From assembly GCA_016793325.1 (NCBI GenBank), contig JAEUKI010000004.1:62001-126000 (forward strand): a stretch of 64,000 nt of DNA, read 5' to 3'. The notes beneath the pieces are model-generated. The model saw only the letters and a program-made list of their open reading frames with translations, searched no databases and was not told where the DNA came from. This document shows, piece by piece, positions 24,315 to 33,284 of this stretch (position 1 is the first letter of the stretch; every line of letters starts with the position of its first letter). The translations under genes were made by a program, and so were the position numbers. The stretch comes from Myxococcales bacterium. GTDB lineage: Bacteria; Myxococcota_A; Polyangia; Polyangiales; Ga0077539.

Positions 24315-26684
24315 ATGGCAAAGCCGATTCGCCGCGTAGCCGTCCTCGGCGCGGGCGTGATGGGAGCCGGAATCGCAGCGCACCTCGCGAGCGCGAGCGT
24401 TCCTGTGTTGTTGCTCGACATCGTCCCGCCGGACCTGAAAGACAACGAGAAGGGTGATCGCGCGGCGCGCAATCGCTTTGCAGCGGGCGGGCTCGACAAG
24501 GCCGCGAAGAACAAGCCTGCGTTGTTCATGCACCCGTCGCGCGCGCAGCTCGTGTCCGTCGGAAACTTCGACGACGACCTGCAGAAGCTCGCGGACTGTG
24601 ACCTCGTGATCGAGGCCATCGTCGAGCGCTTGGACATCAAGCGCGCGCTCTTCGAGAAGCTCGACAACATCGTCTCGGGCGACACGATCGTCGCGAGCAA
24701 CACGTCGGGATTGCGCATCAAGGACATGCTCGAGGGGCGCTCGAAGCGCTTTCGCGAGCACTTCATGGTGATGCACTTCTTCAACCCGGTTCGCTACATG
24801 AAGCTCCTCGAGCTCGTGGTCGGGCCCGAGACGCTCGGCTCGGTCTCGAACCGCGTGAAGCTCTTCGGCGAGAACACGCTCGGCAAGGGGATCGTGTTCG
24901 GCAAGGACACGACCAACTTCGTGGGCAACCGCATCGGCGCGTTCAGCATGATGGCGGCGATCCACCAGATGATCGAGGACAAGCTCTCGCCCGAGGACGT
25001 CGACGCGATCGCGGGCTCGCCGATGGGGCGCCCGAAGTCCGCGGCGTTCGGAACGGCGGACCTCGTGGGCTTGGACACGTTCGCGCACGTCGCGAGCAAC
25101 TGTTACACGGGCCTTCCCGACGACGAAGAGCGGGATGTGTTCAAGATCCCCGCGTACATCACGGGGATGCTCGAGAAGAAGTTGCTCGGAAACAAGTCGA
25201 AGGCGGGCTTCTATCGCAAGGCCAAGGACGGCAGCCGCGAGACGTACGACCCGTACACGGGCGAGTACCGCGCGCAGTCGAAGGGCTCGGATGTGCAGAA
25301 GGCCACCAAGGGTCTTCGCGGGATCGAGGACACGGCCGAGCGGGTGAAGACGCTCGTCAACGATCAAGGCCCTGCCGGGCAGTTCGCGTGGAAGACCGTT
25401 GCGCGCACGCTGGCGTACACCGCGCGCAGGATCCCGGAGATCGCCGACACGATCTGGGCCGTCGATGACGCGATGAAGTGGGGCTACAACTGGGAGCTCG
25501 GCCCGTTCGAGACGTGGGACGCGATCGGCTTCGAGTCGTCCGCAGCGAGGATGAAGGCCGAGGGCCGACAGCTTCCGCAGTGGATCGAAGTGATGCTCTC
25601 GAAGGGAGCCAAGAGCTTCTACACGGCGGACGGAAAGGTCTGGGACCCGGCGAAGGGCGACTACGTGGTTCGAGAGATCGACCCGCGCACGCGTCCGTAC
25701 TCGTCGCAGCGCACGAAGGTCATCGAGGAGAACGAAGGCGCGGCGCTGTGGGACACGGGCGACGGCGTGTTCGCGCTGACGTTCAAGACCAAGTCGAACA
25801 GCATCGATCAGCACGCGATCGACATGATTCACGCTGCGGTGGATCGCAGCGAGAGCGACGGTCGCGCGATGCTCGTCTTCAACGAAGGCGACAACTTCTG
25901 CGTGGGCGCGAACCTCTTCGCCGTCGTCGCCGCGGCGATGCAGGGCGAGTTCGAGGGGATCAAGTCGATGGCGCGCAAGCTCCAGGCGGGCTGCCAGAAG
26001 ATGAAGTACGCGCGCGTGCCCGTGGTGGCGGCGCCGTACGGGTTCACCTTCGGCGGCGGGCTCGAGCTGTGCCTGGGCGCGAACAACGTGCAAGCCGCGG
26101 CCGAGACGTACGCGGGCCTTGTCGAAGTGGGCGTGGGCCTCGTGCCCGCGGGCGGCGGGACGATGGGGCTTCTCTGGCGCGCCTTCGAGGGCGTGCCCGA
26201 GGGCGCGACGGTGGACAGCTACGCGCTGGTCACACAGGTATTCAAGAACATCGCGCTCGCCAAGGTCGCGACGAGCGCGATGGAGGCGCAGGAGCTCGGG
26301 TACTTCCGCAAGAACGACGGCGTGAGCTTCGATCGCGCGCGGCAGTTTCACGAGGCCAAGCAGCGGGCGATCGGCCTCGCCGAGAGCGGCTGGGTTCCTC
26401 CGGCGCCCAAGGCGTACAAGCTGCCGGGCGCGTCGGGCATCGCGACGCTGGGCATGATGGTGCGGACGCTCGTTCAGAGCGGGATGGCGAGCGAGCACGA
26501 CGCGCTCATCGCCGGCAAGGTGGCCAACATCTTGTGTGGCGGCATGGGCGGACACGTCGAGCCCGTCACCGAAGAGAAGATGCTCGAGCTCGAGGTCGAG
26601 GCCTTCGCGTCGCTGTGCGGCGAAGAGAAGTCGCAGCAGCGCATGCAGTACATGCTCACCGAGAACAAGCCGCTGCGTAACTAA
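24315..26684 (+). CDS. fadB: 3-hydroxyacyl-CoA dehydrogenase / enoyl-CoA hydratase fusion
   Basis: This 789-aa multifunctional beta-oxidation enzyme has the dehydrogenase first and the hydratase last, the order and length of FadN (Bacillus) and not E. coli FadB. NAD motif GAGVMGAG is at residues 12-19. The catalytic region has HFFNPVRYMKLLELV and the 3HCDH half carries NFVGNRIGAF. A second dehydrogenase-like C-terminal repeat (about 360-440) has WAVDDAMKWGYNWELGPFE. The crotonase domain (about 475-690) has FNEGDNFCVGANL and GFTFGGGLELCLG, the oxyanion-hole segments. It is followed after 39 bp by the thiolase gene, so together they complete the cycle after acyl-CoA dehydrogenase. Confidence 0.93.
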   Translation: MAKPIRRVAVLGAGVMGAGIAAHLASASVPVLLLDIVPPDLKDNEKGDRAARNRFAAGGLDKAAKNKPALFMHPSRAQLVSVGNFDDDLQKLADCDLVIEAIVERLDIKRALFEKLDNIVSGDTIVASNTSGLRIKDMLEGRSKRFREHFMVMHFFNPVRYMKLLELVVGPETLGSVSNRVKLFGENTLGKGIVFGKDTTNFVGNRIGAFSMMAAIHQMIEDKLSPEDVDAIAGSPMGRPKSAAFGTADLVGLDTFAHVASNCYTGLPDDEERDVFKIPAYITGMLEKKLLGNKSKAGFYRKAKDGSRETYDPYTGEYRAQSKGSDVQKATKGLRGIEDTAERVKTLVNDQGPAGQFAWKTVARTLAYTARRIPEIADTIWAVDDAMKWGYNWELGPFETWDAIGFESSAARMKAEGRQLPQWIEVMLSKGAKSFYTADGKVWDPAKGDYVVREIDPRTRPYSSQRTKVIEENEGAALWDTGDGVFALTFKTKSNSIDQHAIDMIHAAVDRSESDGRAMLVFNEGDNFCVGANLFAVVAAAMQGEFEGIKSMARKLQAGCQKMKYARVPVVAAPYGFTFGGGLELCLGANNVQAAAETYAGLVEVGVGLVPAGGGTMGLLWRAFEGVPEGATVDSYALVTQVFKNIALAKVATSAMEAQELGYFRKNDGVSFDRARQFHEAKQRAIGLAESGWVPPAPKAYKLPGASGIATLGMMVRTLVQSGMASEHDALIAGKVANILCGGMGGHVEPVTEEKMLELEVEAFASLCGEEKSQQRMQYMLTENKPLRN

Positions 26685-26723
26685 CGAGCAGGCACGAACA
26701 CAGGAATTCAAAGGAGAATTGTG

Positions 26724-27887
26724 ATGAACACACCCGTGATCGTTGCTTCAGTTCGCAGCGCCGTCGGGCGCGCGCACAAGGGAGCGCTCTCGCAGACGCG
26801 CCCCGATGAGCTCGCGGCGCAAGTGTTGGCTGCGGCGCTCGCGAAGGTTCCTTCGCTCGACAAGGCGCTCGTGGACGACCTGATCCTCGGCTGCGCGATG
26901 CCCGAGGGCGAGCAAGGCTTGAACGTGGCGCGCGTGGTCGGGATGCTTGCAGGGCTCCCCGACACGACGAGCGCGATGACCATCAATCGCTTCTGCTCGT
27001 CGGGCTTGCAGGCGATCGCGCTCGCGGCCGAGCGCATCGCCGCAGGGCACGCGGACGTGATCGCCGCCGGCGGCGTCGAGTCGATGACGATGGTCCCGAT
27101 GACCGGAAACAAGCTCAGCGCCTCGCCCGAGGCGATGGCGCGCGTCGCGGACGTGTACACCCCCATGGGGATCACGGCCGAGAACGTCGCCACACGTTTT
27201 CAAGTGTCGCGTCAGGACCAGGACGCCTTCGCGGTGAGCTCGCACAAGAAAGCGGCCGCGGCGCAGGCGAACGGAAAGTTCACCGAGATCGTCACGGTGA
27301 AGGCGACCCGCTTCAAGGCTGACGGATCCGCGGCGCACTTCGACTTCAACAAGGACGAGTTCGTCCGCGCGGACACGACGGTCGAGGGCCTCTCGGCGCT
27401 CAAGCCCGTGTTCAACCCGAAGGGGTCGGTCACGGCGGGCAACAGCTCGCCCTTGAGCGACGGCGCGGCGGCGACGATCGTGATGAGCGAGGCGAAGGCG
27501 AAGGAGCTCGGGCTCACGCCGCTGGCGTATTTCCGCGGGTTTCAGGTCGCGGGCGTCGCGCCGGACATCATGGGCATCGGGCCTGTGGCGGCGGTTCCGA
27601 AGCTGCTCAAGCGGCACGGCTTGAAGGTGAGCGACATCGACTTGTTCGAGATGAACGAGGCGTTCGCGAGCCAGGCTGTGTACTGCCAGCGCACGCTCGA
27701 GATCCCCGACGATCGGCTCAACATCAACGGCGGAGCGATCGCGCTCGGACACCCGCTCGGGTGCACGGGCGCGAAGCTCACGGCGACCGCGATCGCTGAG
27801 CTCACGCGCCGCGGCGGCAAGTACGCCGTGGTGACGATGTGCATCGGCGGCGGAATGGGCGCCGCGGGGTTGATCGAGCGCTACTGA
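26724..27887 (+). CDS. fadA: Acetyl-CoA C-acyltransferase (thiolase)
   Basis: Thiolytic cleavage of 3-ketoacyl-CoA, last step of beta-oxidation. 387 aa from the ATG at 26724, 8 nt after AAGGAG (a GTG codon directly before it is a possible alternative). Nucleophile Cys91 lies in [12 protein letters not shown]. The second active-site loops are [10 protein letters not shown] (His) and [11 protein letters not shown] (Cys). NEAFASQA is also conserved. It forms an operon with the preceding fusion enzyme and likely assembles with it into a trifunctional complex. Confidence 0.95.
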   Translation: MNTPVIVASVRSAVGRAHKGALSQTRPDELAAQVLAAALAKVPSLDKALVDDLILGCAMPEGEQGLNVARVVGMLAGLPDTTSAMTINRFCSSGLQAIALAAERIAAGHADVIAAGGVESMTMVPMTGNKLSASPEAMARVADVYTPMGITAENVATRFQVSRQDQDAFAVSSHKKAAAAQANGKFTEIVTVKATRFKADGSAAHFDFNKDEFVRADTTVEGLSALKPVFNPKGSVTAGNSSPLSDGAAATIVMSEAKAKELGLTPLAYFRGFQVAGVAPDIMGIGPVAAVPKLLKRHGLKVSDIDLFEMNEAFASQAVYCQRTLEIPDDRLNINGGAIALGHPLGCTGAKLTATAIAELTRRGGKYAVVTMCIGGGMGAAGLIERY

Positions 27888-27939
27888 GCGGCGCGGGGGG
27901 AGCGGGCGAAGAGGGGGGCGTCGAGGTGAGGCTCGCTGG

Positions 27940-28004
27940 GCGCCGAGATGAATCTCGGCGCATCGACGCTGCTGCGCAGCGCGCGCCCGCAGAGCCGGTC
28001 GCGA
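27940..28004. repeat. Second copy of palindromic dispersed repeat
   Basis: 63 of 65 nt match 5927-5991. It starts with the same 10-2-10 palindrome (27940-27961), followed by the GCTGCTGCGCAGCGCGCG segment. It lies 53 bp after the thiolase stop; copy 1 lies 76 bp after recA. The right-hand palindrome seen near recA is absent here. Confidence 0.7.
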
Positions 28005-28047
28005 GGAGGCTCTGTGAAACGCGAGGCCCTTCGAGGCCCCGTGCGCT

Positions 28048-28683
28048 TCACGCGATGGCGCGCGCTCGATCCGGCGGCGCGGAGAGGTCATCGAGCAATT
28101 GGGTCGTGACGTCGATCAACGCGCGCAGTTCGCTGCGACCAACCGGGAGAAAGTTGCCGTGAACCAGCGCGTTTCTCAGGTTGATCGCTGGTGAAAGCAC
28201 CTGCGCTTGTTCGTGATCGACGATGCCGTGGGTGACGAGCGCGCGGACGACAGCCGTGCTCGACGGCGGCTCGATGCTCTCTGCTTCGAGGAGCGCGCGC
28301 GCGACAGCCTCGAACACCGCCCATGTGATCAGGAAGCTCCCTTCTGGGAGCAGATCGATTGCCGACTCCGCGGCGTGCAACTTCGATCGGGGTACCGACA
28401 CTTCTGCGATCGGCAACGCGAGATCCGCGTCCGAGAGTACGTGGACGTCGACGAAGCGGTTGGGGCGCTGGGTGCGCCATCGCTCGAGACGATCGCGAAG
28501 TGTGGCGGTGATGTGGCGCCCGGGCGCGAATAGTGCGACGACGCGCTCTTCGCCGTCGCGCTCGACGAGCAGGTCGACGCCGTCAATGTCATGGGCCTCG
28601 TGTCGAACGGTGTAGCCGTCGGCGATGTAGCGCTGAGCGACACGCTCGATCGCGCTGCGTCGAATACTCGCGGAGGTCAGCAT
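28048..28683 (-). CDS. Uncharacterised protein with HEPN-like C-terminal motif
   Basis: 211 aa. The N-terminal ~90 residues (AQRYIADGYTVRHEAHDIDGVDLLVERDGEERVV) look like a small alpha/beta domain of the restriction-endonuclease-like type. The Asp-Gly-Val-Asp and Glu residues could be such a core, but no full catalytic motif is clear. The C-terminal helical half ends NLRNALVHGNF, where RNALVH fits the R-x4-H signature of HEPN domains. HEPN proteins act as RNases or nucleotide-binding partners in toxin-antitoxin and defence modules. Its start overlaps the end of the VOC gene by 7 bp. Function inferred weakly. Confidence 0.65.
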   Translation of the reverse strand: MLTSASIRRSAIERVAQRYIADGYTVRHEAHDIDGVDLLVERDGEERVVALFAPGRHITATLRDRLERWRTQRPNRFVDVHVLSDADLALPIAEVSVPRSKLHAAESAIDLLPEGSFLITWAVFEAVARALLEAESIEPPSSTAVVRALVTHGIVDHEQAQVLSPAINLRNALVHGNFLPVGRSELRALIDVTTQLLDDLSAPPDRARAIA

Positions 28684-29039
28684 GGCGGGAGCCCTTTTGC
28701 GCTCTCGATCAACTCTACCGCTCGTCCGTCGGGGTCGATCACCACGGCGCGCCGGCCGCGGGGGCTCTCGCTCGGAAGCGCGCGCACGGTGGCTCCGCTC
28801 GCTGCGACGCGCTCGACGATCGCGTCCACGTCGGCGACGTCGAACCCGAGTCGCGTGCGGTCGTTGGAGGGCGATTCGGGGTAGAGCTCGATCAGCGGGG
28901 CGTTGTCGATCGTCGCGTAGTGCTCGGGGCCTTCGCCGTGCTTCTCGCGCGAAAATCGCAGGCCCAATCGCTCGTAGAAGTCTCGCGACGCGTCGATGTT
29001 GGCGCAGCGCAACACGAGGGACGAGAGCTTGGTGTTCAA
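28677..29039 (-). CDS. VOC (glyoxalase/bleomycin resistance) family protein
   Basis: A single 120-aa VOC domain. It starts at a TTG that overlaps the TGA of the DUF4328-like gene (TTGA), an unusual but consistent coupling start. LNTKLSSLVLRCANIDASRDFYERLGLRF is the first beta-alpha-beta unit, EHYATI..PLIELYPE the second metal-ligand strand, and RRAVVIDPDGRAVELIES the last strand with the terminal Glu ligand. Two such domains or a dimer make an active site for isomerases, dioxygenases or drug binding. Substrate unknown. Confidence 0.8.
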   Translation of the reverse strand: MNTKLSSLVLRCANIDASRDFYERLGLRFSREKHGEGPEHYATIDNAPLIELYPESPSNDRTRLGFDVADVDAIVERVAASGATVRALPSESPRGRRAVVIDPDGRAVELIESAKGLPPC

Positions 29040-29707
29040 GGCTGCAGCGCCTCGATGCGGCGGACGCGCTCGGCGATGCGCTGTTGAATTCTGCGCACCA
29101 TGACGCACGCGACGACCGCGGCGATCGCTCGCGACACGTAGGCGCCGTGGGTCGAGAGCTGCGTTCCGACGCTCGGTGACACCGCGAACATCGCGAAGAT
29201 CCCCAGCAGCGAGACCGCGAGCGGGGCCCAGATGTAGACGAGCGCCCAGGTGAGGACGGGCGAGGTCGTTGAAAAGTTGTGCGCGCTCGACGCGGCGGGG
29301 CCCGTTCGATAGCCGACGTCGGTTCGGGCGCTCGGGGCGACGATGGCGGCGGGCAGCGGCGTGGGGTCGCTCGCCTTCCACAGGGCGTCCATCACCTGCC
29401 ACGGCCGATAGAGGTTGACGAACGGAATGAAGAACGACCACACCGCGTCGCTCGACGAGAAGGGCAGACGATCGTCGGTCCACGCGCCAGCGTTGTCGAA
29501 TTGAAAGCGCAGCCAGCGTGTGAACACGATCGCGCCGAGGATCAAGAACGACCAGGTTCCGACGACGACCACGGGCTGCGTGGCGGGCAGTCCGCACGCG
29601 AGCAGAAACGTGCTGAACGCGCCGCTCATCGCGATGCCGGTCATCGCGTAGTAGCTGAGCGTTTCTCCACGCGAGACGAGCTCGCGCCGATCCCATCGAT
29701 CATCCAT
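29036..29707 (-). CDS. DUF4328-family membrane protein
   Basis: A 223-aa protein with about five hydrophobic segments (about 18-37, 45-62, 88-105, 150-172, 180-200). The signature AVWSFFIPFVNLYRPWQVMDALW, which I quote in part only, matches DUF4328 proteins of myxobacteria and actinobacteria. The positive stretch at the C-terminus (RRIQQRIAERVRR) is probably cytoplasmic. No biochemical function is known. It overlaps the upstream gene by 8 bp and the downstream gene by 4 bp. Confidence 0.78.
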   Translation of the reverse strand: MDDRWDRRELVSRGETLSYYAMTGIAMSGAFSTFLLACGLPATQPVVVVGTWSFLILGAIVFTRWLRFQFDNAGAWTDDRLPFSSSDAVWSFFIPFVNLYRPWQVMDALWKASDPTPLPAAIVAPSARTDVGYRTGPAASSAHNFSTTSPVLTWALVYIWAPLAVSLLGIFAMFAVSPSVGTQLSTHGAYVSRAIAAVVACVMVRRIQQRIAERVRRIEALQP

Positions 29708-30188
29708 CGCTCGGCATCGTACGACGGGGACGGCTCGCGAGCCACGGGATCACGAGCGCGGAGAGGGCGACGAGGTCGCTCGGGTCGCGGACGAAGGCGA
29801 CGCGCGGGGGCGCGGGCGGCGCGCGGTGGTGTGCCCATGAATTCAAGTGATCCCAGGGCGCGCGGAGCCAGCCCCAGTGCGTTCGATAGAGCTCGGCGCC
29901 GACGTGGGTGAGCTTGGCTGTGGCGAAGAGCGCGCCGGTGGCGATCGCGGCGGCGATCACGAGTCGCTCGCGGCGCCACACGCGGCCCGAGGCGAGCTCG
30001 ATCGTGGCGACGATCACCGCGGGGACGAGGGCGAGGCCGGCGAAGTCCGAGAGCTTTCCTGTGAGCGCGTTGGCGAAGCGCGCCTTGGCCCAGTGATCGT
30101 TGACGACGAGCACCAAGAGCGCCGAGAGCGTCGCTGGGTGCAACGCCAGTCCGCCAGGCCCACGGATGCGCCCGGCCCACGCGCTCAC
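29700..30188 (-). CDS. Small membrane protein with LTGKLSDFAG motif
   Basis: 162 aa, starting at a GTG overlapping the previous stop (GTGA, 30185-30188). Hydrophobic segments lie at about 15-30, 50-66, 76-92 and 135-150. The motif NALTGKLSDFAGLALVPAVI near residues 40-60 recurs in a family of bacterial integral membrane proteins that I know only as uncharacterised. The C-terminus is basic. It is part of the five-gene overlapping cluster. Confidence 0.7.
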   Translation of the reverse strand: MSAWAGRIRGPGGLALHPATLSALLVLVVNDHWAKARFANALTGKLSDFAGLALVPAVIVATIELASGRVWRRERLVIAAAIATGALFATAKLTHVGAELYRTHWGWLRAPWDHLNSWAHHRAPPAPPRVAFVRDPSDLVALSALVIPWLASRPRRTMPSDG

Positions 30189-30703
30189 TGCGGAACGACC
30201 TCGAGCAGCGCGCTCGCGCCCGCGGGGGCCCGGCTCTCTCCGCGGCCCTCGACCTCGCCGCGCACGTCGAGGACGGCGTTGGCGCTCGCGCCCGGGGCGG
30301 CGTCGGGCCATCGAACGGTGAGCAGGTACGTTCGAACGCAGCCGGCTTGCTCGGGACACGGGCTCGAGTGAGACGCGGTGGTTCCGTTGTTCGAGAGGAC
30401 GCCGAGCGTGCGGTCGGGCGCGAGGGACACGGCGACGGTCGCGGGCCTCGGTGAGCCGACGACGGTCGAGCGGCTCGTGACTGTGAGGTTTGTCGCGACG
30501 CGCGATTGGCCAAACGCGAGCGCCGCTGTCGACGGGCGAATCGTCACGCGAAACGTGCGGGTCTCGCCAGCGTTCATCGTGAAGGGCGCGATGGTCTGGC
30601 TCGAGGCGACGGACCATCGCGGCTGCGACGTCGCGACGATCGCGCCCCACGACAGCACGACGAACGCGAGTGGAACGAGCGGGCGACGCGAGAGGGTTCT
30701 CAT
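30185..30703 (-). CDS. Predicted exported/membrane-anchored beta-rich protein
   Basis: 172 aa from the ATG at 30703, though an in-frame ATG at 30739 is also possible and no ribosome site decides. A hydrophobic N-terminus (RPLVPLAFVVLSWGAIVATS) acts as signal or anchor. The rest is beta-rich (RTFRVTIRPSTAALAFG, AATVAVSLAPDRTL-like strands) with two Cys (CPEQAGC) and a small domain ending SALLEVVPQ. It is the first gene of the cluster 30703 to 28048, all linked by overlapping stops and starts. Confidence 0.6.
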   Translation of the reverse strand: MRTLSRRPLVPLAFVVLSWGAIVATSQPRWSVASSQTIAPFTMNAGETRTFRVTIRPSTAALAFGQSRVATNLTVTSRSTVVGSPRPATVAVSLAPDRTLGVLSNNGTTASHSSPCPEQAGCVRTYLLTVRWPDAAPGASANAVLDVRGEVEGRGESRAPAGASALLEVVPQ

Positions 30704-30851
30704 GATGGCAGCGATGAACGTCTGCGATTGTCCGTTCATTGGCCACAAAACACCAATGCGCACTCGGTCGTTGCGTCGCGTGGTTGTTCGATGGCTTTCG
30801 CGACCCGGGGCGCTGGCGATGTGTTTGCTCGGGCTGGTACCGTTTTGCGCC

Positions 30852-31133
30852 ATGAGCTCGAATCTCGTTCGCGCCGCAGGGATCGCTCGTTCGCTCGCGC
30901 TCGTGGCGCTCACGGCGGGCGCAGGGTGCACGCGTCCTTCTGCGACGGGAGAGCCCCCGCCTCGGGAGCCTCGGCAGTTCGGGCAAATCACGTGTCAATG
31001 CGATCCCGAAGCGGGAGCCTTTCCCAATCGCGCGACGCCGAACGGCGAGTGCACGCCCGAGGCGTTGGACGCAGGCTGCCAGACGTTTTATCCCGCGGGT
31101 GGAGCGCTGCCTCCGCCCGAGCTCGCCGCGTAG
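30852..31133 (+). CDS. Small lipoprotein
   Basis: 93 aa. The signal ends LTAGAGC (Cys near residue 24). The mature peptide has about 70 residues, three further Cys (TCQCDPEAG, GECTPE, AGCQTF) and a Pro-rich tail. It is divergent from the cluster at 30703 and convergent with the outer-membrane-like gene at 31144, leaving only 10 bp. It has no known family. Size and lipobox make export likely. Confidence 0.55.
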   Translation: MSSNLVRAAGIARSLALVALTAGAGCTRPSATGEPPPREPRQFGQITCQCDPEAGAFPNRATPNGECTPEALDAGCQTFYPAGGALPPPELAA

Positions 31134-31143
31134 TCTGCGCGGC

Positions 31144-31992
31144 TCAGTGAAATTCCACGCCGAGCGAGAGCGTCGCCGCGAGATAGCCTCCGCCCTGCGC
31201 GACGAAGAACACCGGGTGCAGGTCGCCGCCGATATTGAACCCTACGCGTCGAGGACCGCCGCCGATGAGCCCGCCGAGGCTCAACGCGACGCGTCCGTGC
31301 AGCCCGAAGCCTGCTCCCGCGCCGGAGTCGCACGCTTGGCGAGAGACGCTCGCCGCGCAGCCCGCGAAGCCGATGTAGTCGAGCGACGGGCCCGCGGCCA
31401 CCTCGAGCATGTGGAAGAACGTGAAGCTCGCCAGCACGCTGTTGAATGTTTGTGCGAGTAATACCCCCGTCGCTTCGCCGCGGTCGTTCAGGATCGCGAG
31501 GCCGCCGAGCGTGTTCTGCGATTGCAGGTACACGCCGAACAAGTGCGAGAACTGCGCGCCGAATCGCACGGAGATCCCGCCGAGGCCGCCGGCGCTCGTG
31601 AGGTTTCCGTTGCCGAAGGGGACGATGGGGCCGCCGCCGAGGCTCACGCCGCCGCGCAGTCGAAAGCCGTCGCGCTGCACGGTGCCCCACGGTTGCTGTG
31701 GCTGTGGTTGTGGCTGTGGTTGTTGGTACACCGCGGGTTGTTGGTAGGTGACGGGCTGCGGTTGCGCTTGGGGCTGTTGCGCGGTCACCGGCTGCGGAGC
31801 GCCATCATTGGGCATCTGCATCTGCACGGTGTCTTCGGTTGGCTGCTGCGGACCGGCAGGCGGCGCGCTCTGCGGGTTCGTCGGCTGCGCTGGCTGCGTC
31901 TGCGCCGCGGCGCAGCGAGGCGAGGCCGCGAAGGAGATCGTGGCGATCGCTGCGAACGTGAGGGAGAGCGCGGCGTGGCGACTCGAATTCAT
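31144..31992 (-). CDS. Putative outer-membrane protein, Gly-rich barrel type (paralogue 1)
   Basis: 282 aa from the ATG at 31992 after GAAGGA. The signal peptide is followed by a ~75-residue Gln/Pro linker with QPQPQPQ runs. The C-terminal ~185 residues begin RDGFRLRGGVSLGGGPIVPFG and contain alternating amphipathic strands and FGVYLQSQNTLGG, ending LGVEFH with a C-terminal aromatic pattern. The gene at 46177 encodes the same domain without the linker (GVRFRGGLSLGGGPFVPWG, ending IGVEWY). A small outer-membrane beta-barrel is inferred. Confidence 0.7.
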   Translation of the reverse strand: MNSSRHAALSLTFAAIATISFAASPRCAAAQTQPAQPTNPQSAPPAGPQQPTEDTVQMQMPNDGAPQPVTAQQPQAQPQPVTYQQPAVYQQPQPQPQPQQPWGTVQRDGFRLRGGVSLGGGPIVPFGNGNLTSAGGLGGISVRFGAQFSHLFGVYLQSQNTLGGLAILNDRGEATGVLLAQTFNSVLASFTFFHMLEVAAGPSLDYIGFAGCAASVSRQACDSGAGAGFGLHGRVALSLGGLIGGGPRRVGFNIGGDLHPVFFVAQGGGYLAATLSLGVEFH

Positions 31993-32152
31993 GTGCTTCT
32001 GTCCTTCGATGGTGCTCAGCTCGATCGCCGAGTCGGGCGAATCGTCGGAGCATACGAGCGTCGGGGCGCGCTGCTTCCTGTGCGATCGCCAGTGCGCAGG
32101 GCGAAATCGAGTACGCACTCGGGGCGGGCTTTGGTGTACAGCCACTGCAGTG

Positions 32153-33157
32153 GTGCGCTTGTCGCGGCTCGCAATTGTGGCGTCGGTCCTGTGCGCGAAC
32201 GGTCCGCGCGCGGCCTACGCGCAAGCGTCGCCCGCGGCGCCGTCGGTGCGAATTTCGCTGACGCGGCTCGAAGGCGCAGAGTCGTGCGCGGACGAAGCCT
32301 CGCTCGCGCGCGAGCTCGTCGCGCGATTGGGCAGAGACTATCGGGACGCGAACGCGGCGCGCTCGGTCGAGATCACCGTGAGTCGCGAGGCCGCGCGGTG
32401 GAGGGCTGTGATTGTCGTTCGCGAAGCGCCCGAGGCCCCCGAGGCGCGACGCGAGCTCGTGACGCAGGGCGCTTCGTGCGCGGAGCTCGACGCGTCCGTA
32501 GCGCTCGCGGTCGCGTTGTTCGTGGACCCCGCGGCGGACGTGCGCGCGGCGCGAGCGACGCAGCGAAGCGATGGCGCTACGACAACGACGACAACGACAA
32601 CGACATCAGCGCCTCCGCCGGAGGACGCTTGGAATCGCGGAGAGGCGTTCGTGGTCGAGGGCGGGGTCGCGGTGGGGAGCGTTCCTGCGAGCGCCGTCGT
32701 TGGCGTGGCGTTCGAGGGCGCGCGATGGCGGTTCTTGCGGCCCTATGTCGCCGCGTCGCGAACGATCGAGGCGCGGATGTTCGACCCTGCGAGCGGCCTC
32801 GCGTCCTTCGGGTTCTCTCGAACGCGCTTCGCGGCGGGCGTGTGCTTCGGCGTCGCCAATGGGCGATTCAGCGTCGATGGATGTCCCGCGGTGTGGGCTG
32901 GGATGATCACGAGCGTCCTCTACGACACGCGAACGTTCGAGCCCGTGCGACCGGGGGACTACCCGTGGCTCGCGCTCGCGGTGTCTGCGCGGGGATCGGT
33001 GCGCATCTGGGGCCCTGTGGCGTTCGAGCTCGGGGCGGCGCCGAGCGTGGCGCTCTTGCGACAGCGCTTCTCGATCGAGGGGCTCTCGCCGGTGCTCTTC
33101 GAGCAGTCGGTCGTCGGGCTCGACGCGTGGGCCGCGATCCGCGCGAGATTTTGGTGA
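32153..33157 (+). CDS. Exported protein of unknown function with Thr-rich spacer
   Basis: 334 aa if translation begins at the GTG at 32153 (a GTG at 32150 is adjacent; neither has a good ribosome site). The signal peptide ends AAYAQA. A first domain (about 28-120: ISLTRLEGAESCADEASLARELVARLG) with Cys pairs is seen in many myxobacterial envelope proteins. A run of Thr encoded by an ACG/ACA microsatellite (32578-32610) separates it from a beta-rich C-terminal domain (VEGGVAVGSVPASAVVGVAFEG), probably an outer-membrane barrel. It precedes the ECF sigma factor gene by 127 bp. Confidence 0.7.
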   Translation: MRLSRLAIVASVLCANGPRAAYAQASPAAPSVRISLTRLEGAESCADEASLARELVARLGRDYRDANAARSVEITVSREAARWRAVIVVREAPEAPEARRELVTQGASCAELDASVALAVALFVDPAADVRAARATQRSDGATTTTTTTTTSAPPPEDAWNRGEAFVVEGGVAVGSVPASAVVGVAFEGARWRFLRPYVAASRTIEARMFDPASGLASFGFSRTRFAAGVCFGVANGRFSVDGCPAVWAGMITSVLYDTRTFEPVRPGDYPWLALAVSARGSVRIWGPVAFELGAAPSVALLRQRFSIEGLSPVLFEQSVVGLDAWAAIRARFW

Positions 33158-33284
33158 AGGATCACGGAGGCGCGGCCATGAACCGCTCGAATGAAGCGTG
33201 GATGACGTCGCGAGCGCTCGACACAGAGGCGAAGGTGGAGCGCGGGCGCGCGGGCGCGCCGTCGCTGCGGGCGGAGTAGCGCCC

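Noticed and set aside
24309..26711. A very long open frame antisense to the HAD-ECH fusion enzyme
   Set aside because: Strand-mirrored frame caused by high third-position GC; its translation is Arg/Ala/His-rich without motifs, while the plus strand encodes a complete enzyme.
32578..32610. ACG/ACA microsatellite as possible phase-variation tract
   Set aside because: The period is three bases in frame, so it changes only Thr number and cannot switch the gene off.
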